Below, piece after piece: positions 50,706 to 58,140 of a stretch of 64,000 bases of DNA. Source of the DNA: Chloroflexi bacterium ADurb.Bin180 (GTDB taxonomy: Bacteria > Chloroflexota > Anaerolineae > UBA2200); assembly GCA_002070215.1 (NCBI GenBank), contig MWCV01000006.1, positions 1 through 64,000 of the forward strand. Direction: 5' to 3'. The notes beneath the pieces are model-generated. The model saw nothing but the letters and a program-made list of their open reading frames with translations. It made no database searches and was not told where the DNA came from. How positions within the stretch are numbered: the first letter of the stretch is position 1; each line of letters starts with the position of its first letter. Position numbers and translations under genes: made by a program.

Positions 50706-51427
50706 GCTCGGACCTTTGCCTCGTCTGGTTCGGCGCGCATACGATAGCCGACACCAAACACGGTCTCGATTAATTGTGCCCCGTAGCCTGCTCCACCTGG
50801 TTCATCCAGCTTGCGGCGCAAGTTCTTCACGTGGCTGTCCATGGTCCGGTCGAGGCCCTCGTAGCCATAGCCCAGCCCCTTCTCGATGAGTTCCATGCGT
50901 GTCAGGGCGCGACCGACCTGCCCGGCCAGCGCCTCTAGAATGTTGAACTCGGTCGGAGTAAGGTGCACCACCTGGCCTGCCACCCGGACCTCGTGCCCGT
51001 CCACATCGATGCGCAGGTGCCCCACCTCGATTACCTTGGGCATGACCGGTTCGCCGCGAGAACGTCGCAGCACGGCCCGCACCCGAGCCAGTACCTCGCG
51101 CGGATTAAAGGGCTTGACCACATAATCGTCCGCACCGATTTCCAGCCCGACAATCTTATCCTGGTCCTCAACCCTCGCCGTGAGCATAATGACCGGTATC
51201 TGTGCCAGACCCGGGTCGGCGCGCATAATGCGGGTCACTTCCCAGCCGTCGCGGCCTGGCATCATCAGGTCCAACAGAACCAGGTCCGGTCGTTCGGCGC
51301 GCACCAGTTGCAGCGCACGTGTGCCATCTTCGGCCGTGAGCACTCGATAGCCATCCTTCTCCAAATAGGCGCGCAGGAGACGCACGATCTCCCGGTCATC
51401 GTCCACTACGAGGATTCTGTACGCCAC
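50702..51427 (-). CDS. OmpR/PhoB-type response regulator
   Basis: The 241-residue regulator has a receiver domain (YRILVVDDDREIVRLL, phosphorylation aspartate in LVLLDLMMPGRDG, and GADDYVVKPFNPREVLARV) and a winged-helix DNA-binding domain (LTPTEFNILEALAGQVGRAL, VDSHVKNLRRKL-like RTMDSHVKNLRRKLD). I prefer the GTG at 51427 with AGGGG 7 bases upstream over the GTG at 51433, which is too close to that site. It is the partner of the kinase behind it. Confidence 0.94.
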   Translation of the reverse strand: MAYRILVVDDDREIVRLLRAYLEKDGYRVLTAEDGTRALQLVRAERPDLVLLDLMMPGRDGWEVTRIMRADPGLAQIPVIMLTARVEDQDKIVGLEIGADDYVVKPFNPREVLARVRAVLRRSRGEPVMPKVIEVGHLRIDVDGHEVRVAGQVVHLTPTEFNILEALAGQVGRALTRMELIEKGLGYGYEGLDRTMDSHVKNLRRKLDEPGGAGYGAQLIETVFGVGYRMRAEPDEAKVRA

Positions 51428-51467
51428 AATCACACCCCTGATTCGAACGCGCCGCTAACCATACGCA

Positions 51468-51473
51468 ATTATA
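51468..51473 (-). promoter_or_regulatory. Extended -10 promoter of the two-component genes
   Basis: TGC-TATAAT on the minus strand, start near 51461. The -35 is poor, as is common when an extended -10 is present. Confidence 0.6.
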
Positions 51474-51508
51474 GCATAGTGACTTGCGCACCGCAGGCAG
51501 CGCATCGA

Positions 51509-52738
51509 CTACTCGCGCCGCAAGGCGTCAATCGGGTTGAGCGCCGCGGCCCGGCCCGCCGGGTAGATGCCGAAGAAAAGACCCACGGCGATGGACACAG
51601 TCAGCGCCATGATCACGCTGGATGAGGTGACCACCGCCCTGGTAGCACCCAGCAACGGAGTGACCACCTGTGCTCCTGCATAACCCGCCAGGACGCCCAT
51701 CACCCCTCCGGCCAGGCTCATTACCACTGCCTCGACCAGGAACTGGGTCAAGATGTCACTCCTCCTGGCACCGACCGCCTTGCGGATGCCTATCTCGCGG
51801 GTTCTCTCCGTTACCGACACCAGCATGATGTTCATAATGCCAATTCCGCCGACAATGAGCGAAATCGCGGCAATGCTTCCCAGGAGCATGGTAAAGGTCT
51901 GTGATGTCTGCTGCACCATTTGCACGAGCTGTGTCTGATTCTGCACGCTAAAGCTGCTGGTCTGGCTCGATGTCAGCCCTCGACGCGTCTTCAGGATAGC
52001 CGTGAGTTGCGCCTCGGCCAGGTCCATCTGCTCCCCCGATACTGCCTGCGCGCTGATAGACGTGATCTGGGAGTTACCAGCCCCTCCAAAGCGCCGCTGC
52101 GCGGTGCTGAGCGGGATAAAGACCATGTCGTCCTGGTTCTCAAAGCCGCCGGCCGCGCCCTTGCTGACCATCGTACCGATCACCAGATAGTTCTGGCGAT
52201 TGATCTTGACCGTTTTGCCCAGAGGATCGACGGTGGTGCCAAACAGGTCGGTAACAACCGAGGCACCCAGAGCAACCACCCTGGCCTGTGTATTGTTGTC
52301 CAGCGCATCAATGAAGCGGCCGCGCTCGACGTGGTAGTTGCGCACTGTAAGGTACTCGGCGGTCACGCCATAGATACTGGTACGCGTGTTCTTGCTTCGG
52401 TAGACAACGGTGCTCTGCGTCGAGTACTCGGGGGCAACAGCGGCCACCGCTGACGCTAGGGCCGAAATGGCGTCCACATCGTCGATGGTGAGACTCTGGG
52501 CGCTCGAAGAACCCTGAGAGACTCCTCTGAAAAAGCTCATCCCCGGTGAGACGACCAGAAGATTCGAACCGAGGCTGGTGAACCTCTCGGCGACCTGAGC
52601 CTGTGCGCCAGCGCCGGCTGCCACCAGCGCGATCACCGCGCCCACGCCGATAATGATGCCCAGCATGGTTAGGACCGAGCGCAGTTTGTTCGCCGCCAGG
52701 GCCCTCAAGGCAATTTGAAAGCTTTCAATGACGTTCAT
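51509..52738 (-). CDS. macB: MacB-type ABC transporter permease (FtsX family)
   Basis: The 409-residue permease has a first membrane helix (KLRSVLTMLGIIIGVGAVIAL), a large external MacB core domain (residues 45-280, rich in Gln and Ser) and three C-terminal segments (ISLIVGGIGIMNIMLVSVTERTREIG, VEAVVMSLAGGVMGVLAGY, IMALTVSIAVGLFFGIYPAGRAAALNPIDALR). The LNPIDALRRE end is typical. It works with the separate ATPase at 56432 and an HlyD-type adaptor to expel compounds or signals. It overlaps the adaptor gene by 4 bases. Confidence 0.93.
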   Translation of the reverse strand: MNVIESFQIALRALAANKLRSVLTMLGIIIGVGAVIALVAAGAGAQAQVAERFTSLGSNLLVVSPGMSFFRGVSQGSSSAQSLTIDDVDAISALASAVAAVAPEYSTQSTVVYRSKNTRTSIYGVTAEYLTVRNYHVERGRFIDALDNNTQARVVALGASVVTDLFGTTVDPLGKTVKINRQNYLVIGTMVSKGAAGGFENQDDMVFIPLSTAQRRFGGAGNSQITSISAQAVSGEQMDLAEAQLTAILKTRRGLTSSQTSSFSVQNQTQLVQMVQQTSQTFTMLLGSIAAISLIVGGIGIMNIMLVSVTERTREIGIRKAVGARRSDILTQFLVEAVVMSLAGGVMGVLAGYAGAQVVTPLLGATRAVVTSSSVIMALTVSIAVGLFFGIYPAGRAAALNPIDALRRE

Positions 52739-54309
52739 TGGCCCCGCCTTCCCGATCCGCCGATGACGGTTCCACCCATTCCGCCGCCGCGGAAAAAGAA
52801 CTGCCCATTGTTCGACGATGCCGTGTAGGCGACCAGCACCTTGTCGCCTTCGTTGAGCCCTCGCACGACCTCTACGTACGTCCCGTTGCTCAACCCCACC
52901 TGCACCGGTACCGTCTCATTGCTCCCCTCCAACGTTACTACATCCCCACTGTCATCCTGCGCTATCGCCAGCGCTGGCAGCAACAACGCATTCTGCCTCT
53001 GCCCCACCACAATCGTTACGTTCGCCGTCATCCCGGGCAGCAAGGACTCTCCCCCGGATCCCTCCAGACTCAACACTACATCGTAGCTGACTACATTCTG
53101 CACCAACTGACCCGCCAGCGGTACCTCTACAACCTTTCCTGTGAATTTGGCCCCGCTCAGCGCGTCAAAGGTAATGCTCGCACTCTGCCCTACTTTCACC
53201 TGGTTGATCTCCGTCTCGTCCACCGTCGCCACTACCTCTAGCTTGCTCAGATCAGCCAGCGTTACCACCCTTGTCCCCGAGGACACCAGGTCTCCTACCG
53301 CCACGCCCACTGAGGTCACTGTGCCATCAAACGGCGCTACCATCGTGGCCGACTCCAGCGTCGCCTGGGCCTGCTCCAGCGCCGCCTTCGCCGAGTCGCA
53401 CCGCGCCTGGGCCAGTTGCACCGTCTTGGCATCGGCGCCTGCTTCCATTGTCTTGAGCGTATTCTGAGCCCTGGCCAGGTTGTATTCCGCCTGGGCCATC
53501 TTGTTTTGCACTTCTTTGGTCGCCAGCTCACTGCCACCGGCCTTGAGGGCGGCCAGGCTCTGCTCGGCCTCGCGCACCCTGTCCTGAGCGTTCAGCAGGT
53601 TCAGAGCTGCCCGCGCCCTGGCCGAATCGAACGCATCCTTGGCGTCCATCATGCGATTGTAGGCCAGGACCTCACGGTCACGCCCCTCTTCCGTGGTGAT
53701 GGGGCCTTCCAGCATTTTGCCATGCTCCACTTCGGCCATATTCGCCTGCCACTGCAACCGATCAATCTGGTCTGCAACCGTGGCATCGTTCTGCAATGCG
53801 GCGAGTTGCGCTCTGGCATCTTCAAGAGTTCGTTTGGCCTCACCGATGACGTCAGCCACAGTTTGCTGCCCAGCCTGCGTCAGGGCCACCTCCGCCTGCG
53901 CCACATCGAGCCGGGCCTTCTGCAGGTCCAATGCTGTGTATGGCTCCTTCGCACTCACCAGGGCCTCCTCCGCCGATAGCAGGTTCGCCTTTGCCTGCTC
54001 CACCGCGCGTTCCAGGCTCGACGGATCGATCTTGACCAGTACGTCGCCCTTCTTCACTCTCTGCCCGCTCGCAACCAGCACTTCCGTCACCGGCAGACGA
54101 CTGACGTCCAAGCCTAGCACCACTTGCTCCTGCGATCCCACTTGACCCGTTGGCGATACCGTCGCCGTCAGGTTGCCCCGGGTCACCGCCACTACCTGAG
54201 TGAGCGCGGTGCTGTCGGACGTCTTGCTGCGCGACCTCCACAGCAGAACACCTCCAACCACGGCCACCGCTACAACGACGAGCCCAATAAGTACCTTGAG
54301 GTTCTTCAT
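52735..54309 (-). CDS. HlyD/MacA-type efflux adaptor, copy A
   Basis: The 524-residue protein starts at ATG 54309 with one membrane helix (VLIGLVVVAVAVVGGVLLW), then a lipoyl/barrel-sandwich half (GNLTATVSPTGQVGSQEQVVLGL), a long helical hairpin (residues about 100-290) that differs from copy B, and the returning beta barrel and membrane-proximal domains (VTSVGVAVGDLVSSGTRVV, SITFDALSGAKFTGKV). In known MacAB systems the adaptor links permease and outer parts. The C-terminal half is nearly identical in DNA to the next gene. Confidence 0.9.
   Translation of the reverse strand: MKNLKVLIGLVVVAVAVVGGVLLWRSRSKTSDSTALTQVVAVTRGNLTATVSPTGQVGSQEQVVLGLDVSRLPVTEVLVASGQRVKKGDVLVKIDPSSLERAVEQAKANLLSAEEALVSAKEPYTALDLQKARLDVAQAEVALTQAGQQTVADVIGEAKRTLEDARAQLAALQNDATVADQIDRLQWQANMAEVEHGKMLEGPITTEEGRDREVLAYNRMMDAKDAFDSARARAALNLLNAQDRVREAEQSLAALKAGGSELATKEVQNKMAQAEYNLARAQNTLKTMEAGADAKTVQLAQARCDSAKAALEQAQATLESATMVAPFDGTVTSVGVAVGDLVSSGTRVVTLADLSKLEVVATVDETEINQVKVGQSASITFDALSGAKFTGKVVEVPLAGQLVQNVVSYDVVLSLEGSGGESLLPGMTANVTIVVGQRQNALLLPALAIAQDDSGDVVTLEGSNETVPVQVGLSNGTYVEVVRGLNEGDKVLVAYTASSNNGQFFFRGGGMGGTVIGGSGRRGQ
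52837..53439 (-). repeat. 603-bp near-identical repeat, copy in adaptor A
   Basis: Matches 54447-55049 (offset 1610) with one mismatch seen by eye (53403 G against 55013 A). It covers the C-terminal beta domains of the adaptor. Confidence 0.85.
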
Positions 54310-54326
54310 CTTCTCGCCCCTCAACC

Positions 54327-55919
54327 CTATCTTCCCCCAGGCGGAGCCTGTGGAGGTGCACCACCGCCGCCTATCTCAACCATTACCCCCATGCCTGCAC
54401 CAGGAAAGCGCGTGCTGTCGCTACTGGTGGACGAGTAGGCAATAACCACCTTGTCGCCTTCGTTGAGCCCTCGCACGACCTCTACGTACGTCCCGTTGCT
54501 CAACCCCACCTGCACCGGTACCGTCTCATTGCTCCCCTCCAACGTTACTACATCCCCACTGTCATCCTGCGCTATCGCCAGCGCTGGCAGCAACAACGCA
54601 TTCTGCCTCTGCCCCACCACAATCGTTACGTTCGCCGTCATCCCGGGCAGCAAGGACTCTCCCCCGGATCCCTCCAGACTCAACACTACATCGTAGCTGA
54701 CTACATTCTGCACCAACTGACCCGCCAGCGGTACCTCTACAACCTTTCCTGTGAATTTGGCCCCGCTCAGCGCGTCAAAGGTAATGCTCGCACTCTGCCC
54801 TACTTTCACCTGGTTGATCTCCGTCTCGTCCACCGTCGCCACTACCTCTAGCTTGCTCAGATCAGCCAGCGTTACCACCCTTGTCCCCGAGGACACCAGG
54901 TCTCCTACCGCCACGCCCACTGAGGTCACTGTGCCATCAAACGGCGCTACCATCGTGGCCGACTCCAGCGTCGCCTGGGCCTGCTCCAGCGCCGCCTTCG
55001 CCGAGTCGCACCACGCCTGGGCCAGTTGCACCGTCTTGGCATCGGCGCCAGTCTCTACCTTGCTCAGGCTATCCTTCGCCCTGGCCAGGTTGTACTCGGC
55101 CAGCGCCACCTTGTTGTTCCAGTTGGCCAGGGCAACACTCTTGGCTCCAGCACGCAGATCCGCCAGGGTCTTCTCTGCCTCGGTCACTCTGGTCTGAGCT
55201 GCGCTAATGGCCGCACTGGCCGTGGCCTGAGCGACAGATAGCTGCGCCTGTGCCCTGGACAAGGCCTGCTCAGCCTCAGTTACGTCATTAGCTGTCGCCT
55301 TCCCCTGACTGAGCTGGACTCGCAGGTTACTGACATTGCGCTCGTGCCAGGCCGTGGTGTACTGCAGGTCTCGCACCGTCTTACCGGCACTGCTGCCGCT
55401 GGTAGTCAGAATGAGATTCAGCCTGGCGCTCTCGAGGCCCGACTCGGCCTGCCTGATCAGCTCTGCCGAGTCGTTCTGGCTGACCTCCGCCAGGGCCGCC
55501 TCAGCCTGTGCCACGTCAAGCCGGGCCTTTTGCAGGTCCAACGCCGTGTACGGCTCCTTCGCCCTCGCCAGAGCCTCCTCCGCCGACAGCAGGTTCGCTT
55601 TTGCCTGCTCCACTGCACGTTCCAGGCTCGACGGATCGATCTCGACCAGAACATCGCCTTTCTTTACTTCCTGACCACTCGCTACCAGCACTTCCGTCAC
55701 GGGCAACCGGCTGACATCAAAGGTCAGGTCCGCTTGGTGCTGCGATGCTACTTGCCCCGTAGGCGACACGGTCGCCGTCAGATTGCCCCGGGTCACCGCC
55801 ACTACCTGGGTGAGCTCGGATGACTGCGTGCTGCTACTGCGCAGCTTGCATGCGCCAAAGACCACAGCCCCGGCCAGAACAACGCCGGCCACCCACTTCA
55901 GACCAACTCTGCGACGCAT
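54327..55919 (-). CDS. HlyD/MacA-type efflux adaptor, copy B (lipoprotein)
   Basis: The 530-residue paralogue of copy A starts at ATG 55919 (AAGGGGAG upstream). Its signal ends VVFGACKL, a lipobox, so unlike copy A it may be lipid-anchored. The lipoyl half is similar, the helical hairpin (VTEAEQALSRAQAQLSVAQ) is clearly different, and from about residue 290 the two are practically the same protein. An ATG at 55937 that overlaps the upstream stop as TAATG is an alternative start. The two adaptors may serve different outer partners with one permease. Confidence 0.9.
   Translation of the reverse strand: MRRRVGLKWVAGVVLAGAVVFGACKLRSSSTQSSELTQVVAVTRGNLTATVSPTGQVASQHQADLTFDVSRLPVTEVLVASGQEVKKGDVLVEIDPSSLERAVEQAKANLLSAEEALARAKEPYTALDLQKARLDVAQAEAALAEVSQNDSAELIRQAESGLESARLNLILTTSGSSAGKTVRDLQYTTAWHERNVSNLRVQLSQGKATANDVTEAEQALSRAQAQLSVAQATASAAISAAQTRVTEAEKTLADLRAGAKSVALANWNNKVALAEYNLARAKDSLSKVETGADAKTVQLAQAWCDSAKAALEQAQATLESATMVAPFDGTVTSVGVAVGDLVSSGTRVVTLADLSKLEVVATVDETEINQVKVGQSASITFDALSGAKFTGKVVEVPLAGQLVQNVVSYDVVLSLEGSGGESLLPGMTANVTIVVGQRQNALLLPALAIAQDDSGDVVTLEGSNETVPVQVGLSNGTYVEVVRGLNEGDKVVIAYSSTSSDSTRFPGAGMGVMVEIGGGGAPPQAPPGGR
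54447..55049 (-). repeat. 603-bp near-identical repeat, copy in adaptor B
   Basis: Direct repeat of 52837-53439, same frame and strand, ending sharply at both sides. Confidence 0.85.
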
Positions 55920-55936
55920 AAAGTCTCCCCTTCCCA

Positions 55937-56407
55937 TTACTGGCCGGGCTGAGTCAGTGCCCGCTGCCGCATAGACTGGATGGATCTCGCGGTGTAGCTG
56001 CCATCATCGTTCTTGGAGCCGGATACCATCACACTCTCGCCAACGGCCAGCTCACCTACTCCGACGCTGACGTTCTTCTCGATGAGCGTGCTGTCAGTCG
56101 TCTTGACGGCTATGGAACCCTGATCGGTCTTGATCACTACAGTGCTTCCGCTGACGCTCTCGATGGTGCCAGCCAGACCACCACCCTGGAACTGCATTCC
56201 GCCGCGGTCCCCTGTTGGCGCTCCGTCCTGTCCAGGAAACTGACCATCAATCCGAATCTGCCCTCCCTGGCCCCCCATCCGCTGAAAGACCAGAGACGGA
56301 TTGTTCACCACCTTCTGCTCACCCGCCCTCATTCCCAGAAAGTAACCACCAGCGCCTACGCCGGCCACAACCAGTACCGCTATCAGCGCGATCATCCATT
56401 TCTTCAT
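55937..56407 (-). CDS. Secreted protein with a DUF5666-like domain
   Basis: The 156-residue protein starts at ATG 56407 (GGGAGG upstream) with one helix (MIALIAVLVVAGVGAGGYFLG), a Gly/Gln-rich middle, and a C-terminal small barrel (GGLAGTIESVSGSTVVIKT, GELAVGESVMVSG) typical of DUF5666. It is encoded between ATPase and adaptor genes of the efflux operon, which suggests an external part or a sensor of the pump. No function is established. Confidence 0.75.
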   Translation of the reverse strand: MKKWMIALIAVLVVAGVGAGGYFLGMRAGEQKVVNNPSLVFQRMGGQGGQIRIDGQFPGQDGAPTGDRGGMQFQGGGLAGTIESVSGSTVVIKTDQGSIAVKTTDSTLIEKNVSVGVGELAVGESVMVSGSKNDDGSYTARSIQSMRQRALTQPGQ

Positions 56408-56431
56408 GATGCCTGTACCTCCCAACATTAG

Positions 56432-57091
56432 CTAGTCTGATATCTGCCCATCGCGAATGTGAACGATCCGGTCGGCACAAGCGCCCACGTCCGGGTCGTG
56501 CGTAACCATTACAATGCTCATTCCGCGCTCGCGGTTGAGGGTGCGGAATATGTCCAGAATCTCACCACCGGCCTTGGAATCAAGGTTGCCGGTCGGCTCG
56601 TCGGCCAGGATGATCTGGGGAGAATTCACCAATGCTCGCGCGATACCCACCCGCTGCTGCTCACCGCCAGACAACTGGTTGGGACGGTGATTGGCTCGTT
56701 CGGCGAGTCCGACCGACGCCAGCGCATCGAGAGCCTTCTGGTGTCGGTTCGGCGCCCGACCGTAGATCATCGGTAGCTCTACGTTGGACAGCGCCGTCGT
56801 ACGAGGAAGAAGATTGTAGGTCTGAAAGACAAAGCCAATCTTGCGATTGCGGATCTCAGCCAGTTGGTCATCAGTCAGTGTCTCAACCTCAATGCCATCC
56901 AACTGGTAACTACCCGAGGTTGGCTGGTCGAGGCAGCCAATCACGTTCATCAGCGTCGACTTGCCCGATCCCGAAGGCCCCATTATCGCCACCCACTCTC
57001 CTGCCTGGATCGAGAGAGAAACGCCACGCAGAGCCTGGACCTCAACGCTGCCCATCTTGTAGACTTTGGTTACATCTGTGATCTCTATCAC
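56432..57091 (-). CDS. MacB/LolD-type ABC ATPase
   Basis: The 219-residue ATPase has Walker [17 protein letters not shown]-loop [12 protein letters not shown], signature [16 protein letters not shown], Walker [15 protein letters not shown] and the H-loop VTHDPDVG. Together with the FtsX-type permease it forms a MacAB/LolCDE-like mechanotransmission machine that does not import. The start is GTG at 57091 with GGAG upstream. It heads the efflux operon, directly after the terminator of the DUF2680-like gene. Confidence 0.95.
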   Translation of the reverse strand: MIEITDVTKVYKMGSVEVQALRGVSLSIQAGEWVAIMGPSGSGKSTLMNVIGCLDQPTSGSYQLDGIEVETLTDDQLAEIRNRKIGFVFQTYNLLPRTTALSNVELPMIYGRAPNRHQKALDALASVGLAERANHRPNQLSGGEQQRVGIARALVNSPQIILADEPTGNLDSKAGGEILDIFRTLNRERGMSIVMVTHDPDVGACADRIVHIRDGQISD

Positions 57092-57115
57092 TGCTTGCTC
57101 CTGCCCCGAGTCTCA

Positions 57116-57149
57116 AAAAGTGAGGGGCGGAAATGCCTTTCCGCCCCTC
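57116..57149 (-). terminator. Intrinsic terminator after the DUF2680-like gene
   Basis: GAGGGGCGGAAA and TTTCCGCCCCTC (57122-57133 with 57138-57149) form a perfect stem, followed on the minus strand by TTTTT (57120-57116). Confidence 0.85.
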
Positions 57150-57165
57150 AGTCTTGCGGCTGAGC

Positions 57166-57963
57166 CTAGTAGCTACCGCGACTCAACCTGCCCGAGAATC
57201 GCCCCCAGGTCGAGGTTCCCCCGGTACTATCATCGGTCTTGTTGTCCGAAGGAGGAGAACCATGGAAACCACCCTGCGGGAACCCCTGCCTGTAGCCCTG
57301 GTGACTGCCGCAGCCGGCCGGGATCTTGCTTTCGAGCTGCTTCTGCACCTGCTCCTTGAGGCTGGCCAGCATGGTGTCAGCCTTGGCCTGAGTGATACGC
57401 CCAGCAGCAACCAGACTCTTCAACTCTTCGGTCCGCTGAGCCACTGCTGCGTCAACGATGACCGCGACGTCAACGCCTTTCTCTTTGGCCACATCGGCGA
57501 TGGACTTGTCGGTACCCATTGCCTTGACCAATTCCTCAACGGTCATGCCCAGCTTCTCGGCCGCAACGGACATGATGGAAACACCTCCCCTCATGCCCAT
57601 CTCCCAGTCCGGTCCGCCGCTGCCACCGTGGCCTCGCCCGCCAGGCATACCAAAGCCCATCATCCCCTGACCGTCAGCCCAACGCTCGGCCATTTGATCG
57701 GCCTGCTCCTGCGTCAGCAGGCCTTCCTCCACGGCCTGCTTGAGCACATCGCCCTGCGCCGTCGAGACGGCCGAGTCATACTGCTCGACCGTGATGCCCA
57801 GCGCCTTGGCAATGGCCTGGTGCATCCGCTCCCACAGGTCGGTGATCTTGTTGCCCGTCTGTGGCGTGGGCGTTGCGCTCTGCGCTGACGCTGCAGCCAC
57901 TGCTGCCAGGGCGACTACCACAACCAGAGCCGCGATGCCACCTATCTTGAGAATCTTGCTCAT
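57166..57963 (-). CDS. Secreted DUF2680-like helical protein
   Basis: The 265-residue exported protein has a signal (IGGIAALVVVVALAAVAAASAQS) and helical segments of the type DVLKQAVEEGLLTQEQADQM and LKSLVAAGRITQAKADTMLA, repeats known from DUF2680 proteins. The region between them is Gly/Met-rich (GQGMMGFGMPGGRGHGG), and the tail is Gly/Ser/His-rich. It has its own terminator, so it is a separate unit upstream of the efflux operon. Metal binding by the Met/His stretch is possible but unproven. Confidence 0.75.
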   Translation of the reverse strand: MSKILKIGGIAALVVVVALAAVAAASAQSATPTPQTGNKITDLWERMHQAIAKALGITVEQYDSAVSTAQGDVLKQAVEEGLLTQEQADQMAERWADGQGMMGFGMPGGRGHGGSGGPDWEMGMRGGVSIMSVAAEKLGMTVEELVKAMGTDKSIADVAKEKGVDVAVIVDAAVAQRTEELKSLVAAGRITQAKADTMLASLKEQVQKQLESKIPAGCGSHQGYRQGFPQGGFHGSPPSDNKTDDSTGGTSTWGRFSGRLSRGSY

Positions 57964-58017
57964 CTACTACCTCCCTTTCTCTTGAGGCGAGTTGACCCCG
58001 CCTCAGCTTCTGAATCA

Positions 58018-58045
58018 AGCATAACAGCAAGTTGTGGAGATTCAA
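58018..58045 (-). promoter_or_regulatory. Promoter of the DUF2680-like gene
   Basis: TTGAAT (58045-58040), 16 bases, TATGCT (58023-58018) on the minus strand; start near 58011 with GGGAGG before the ATG. Confidence 0.45.
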
Positions 58046-58103
58046 TGAAGGCCGGCTGGACTTGATGCACTTCCTACACTCCAAAACCGGGGCGCGACTC
58101 GGT

Positions 58104-58132
58104 TTGTCTGCGCCACCCGGCGCCGGTAAAAT
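58104..58132 (+). promoter_or_regulatory. Promoter of comEC, near leaderless
   Basis: TTGTCT (58104-58109), 17 bases, TAAAAT (58127-58132), then 8 bases to the ATG at 58141. Confidence 0.65.
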
Positions 58133-58140
58133 CGCAACCG

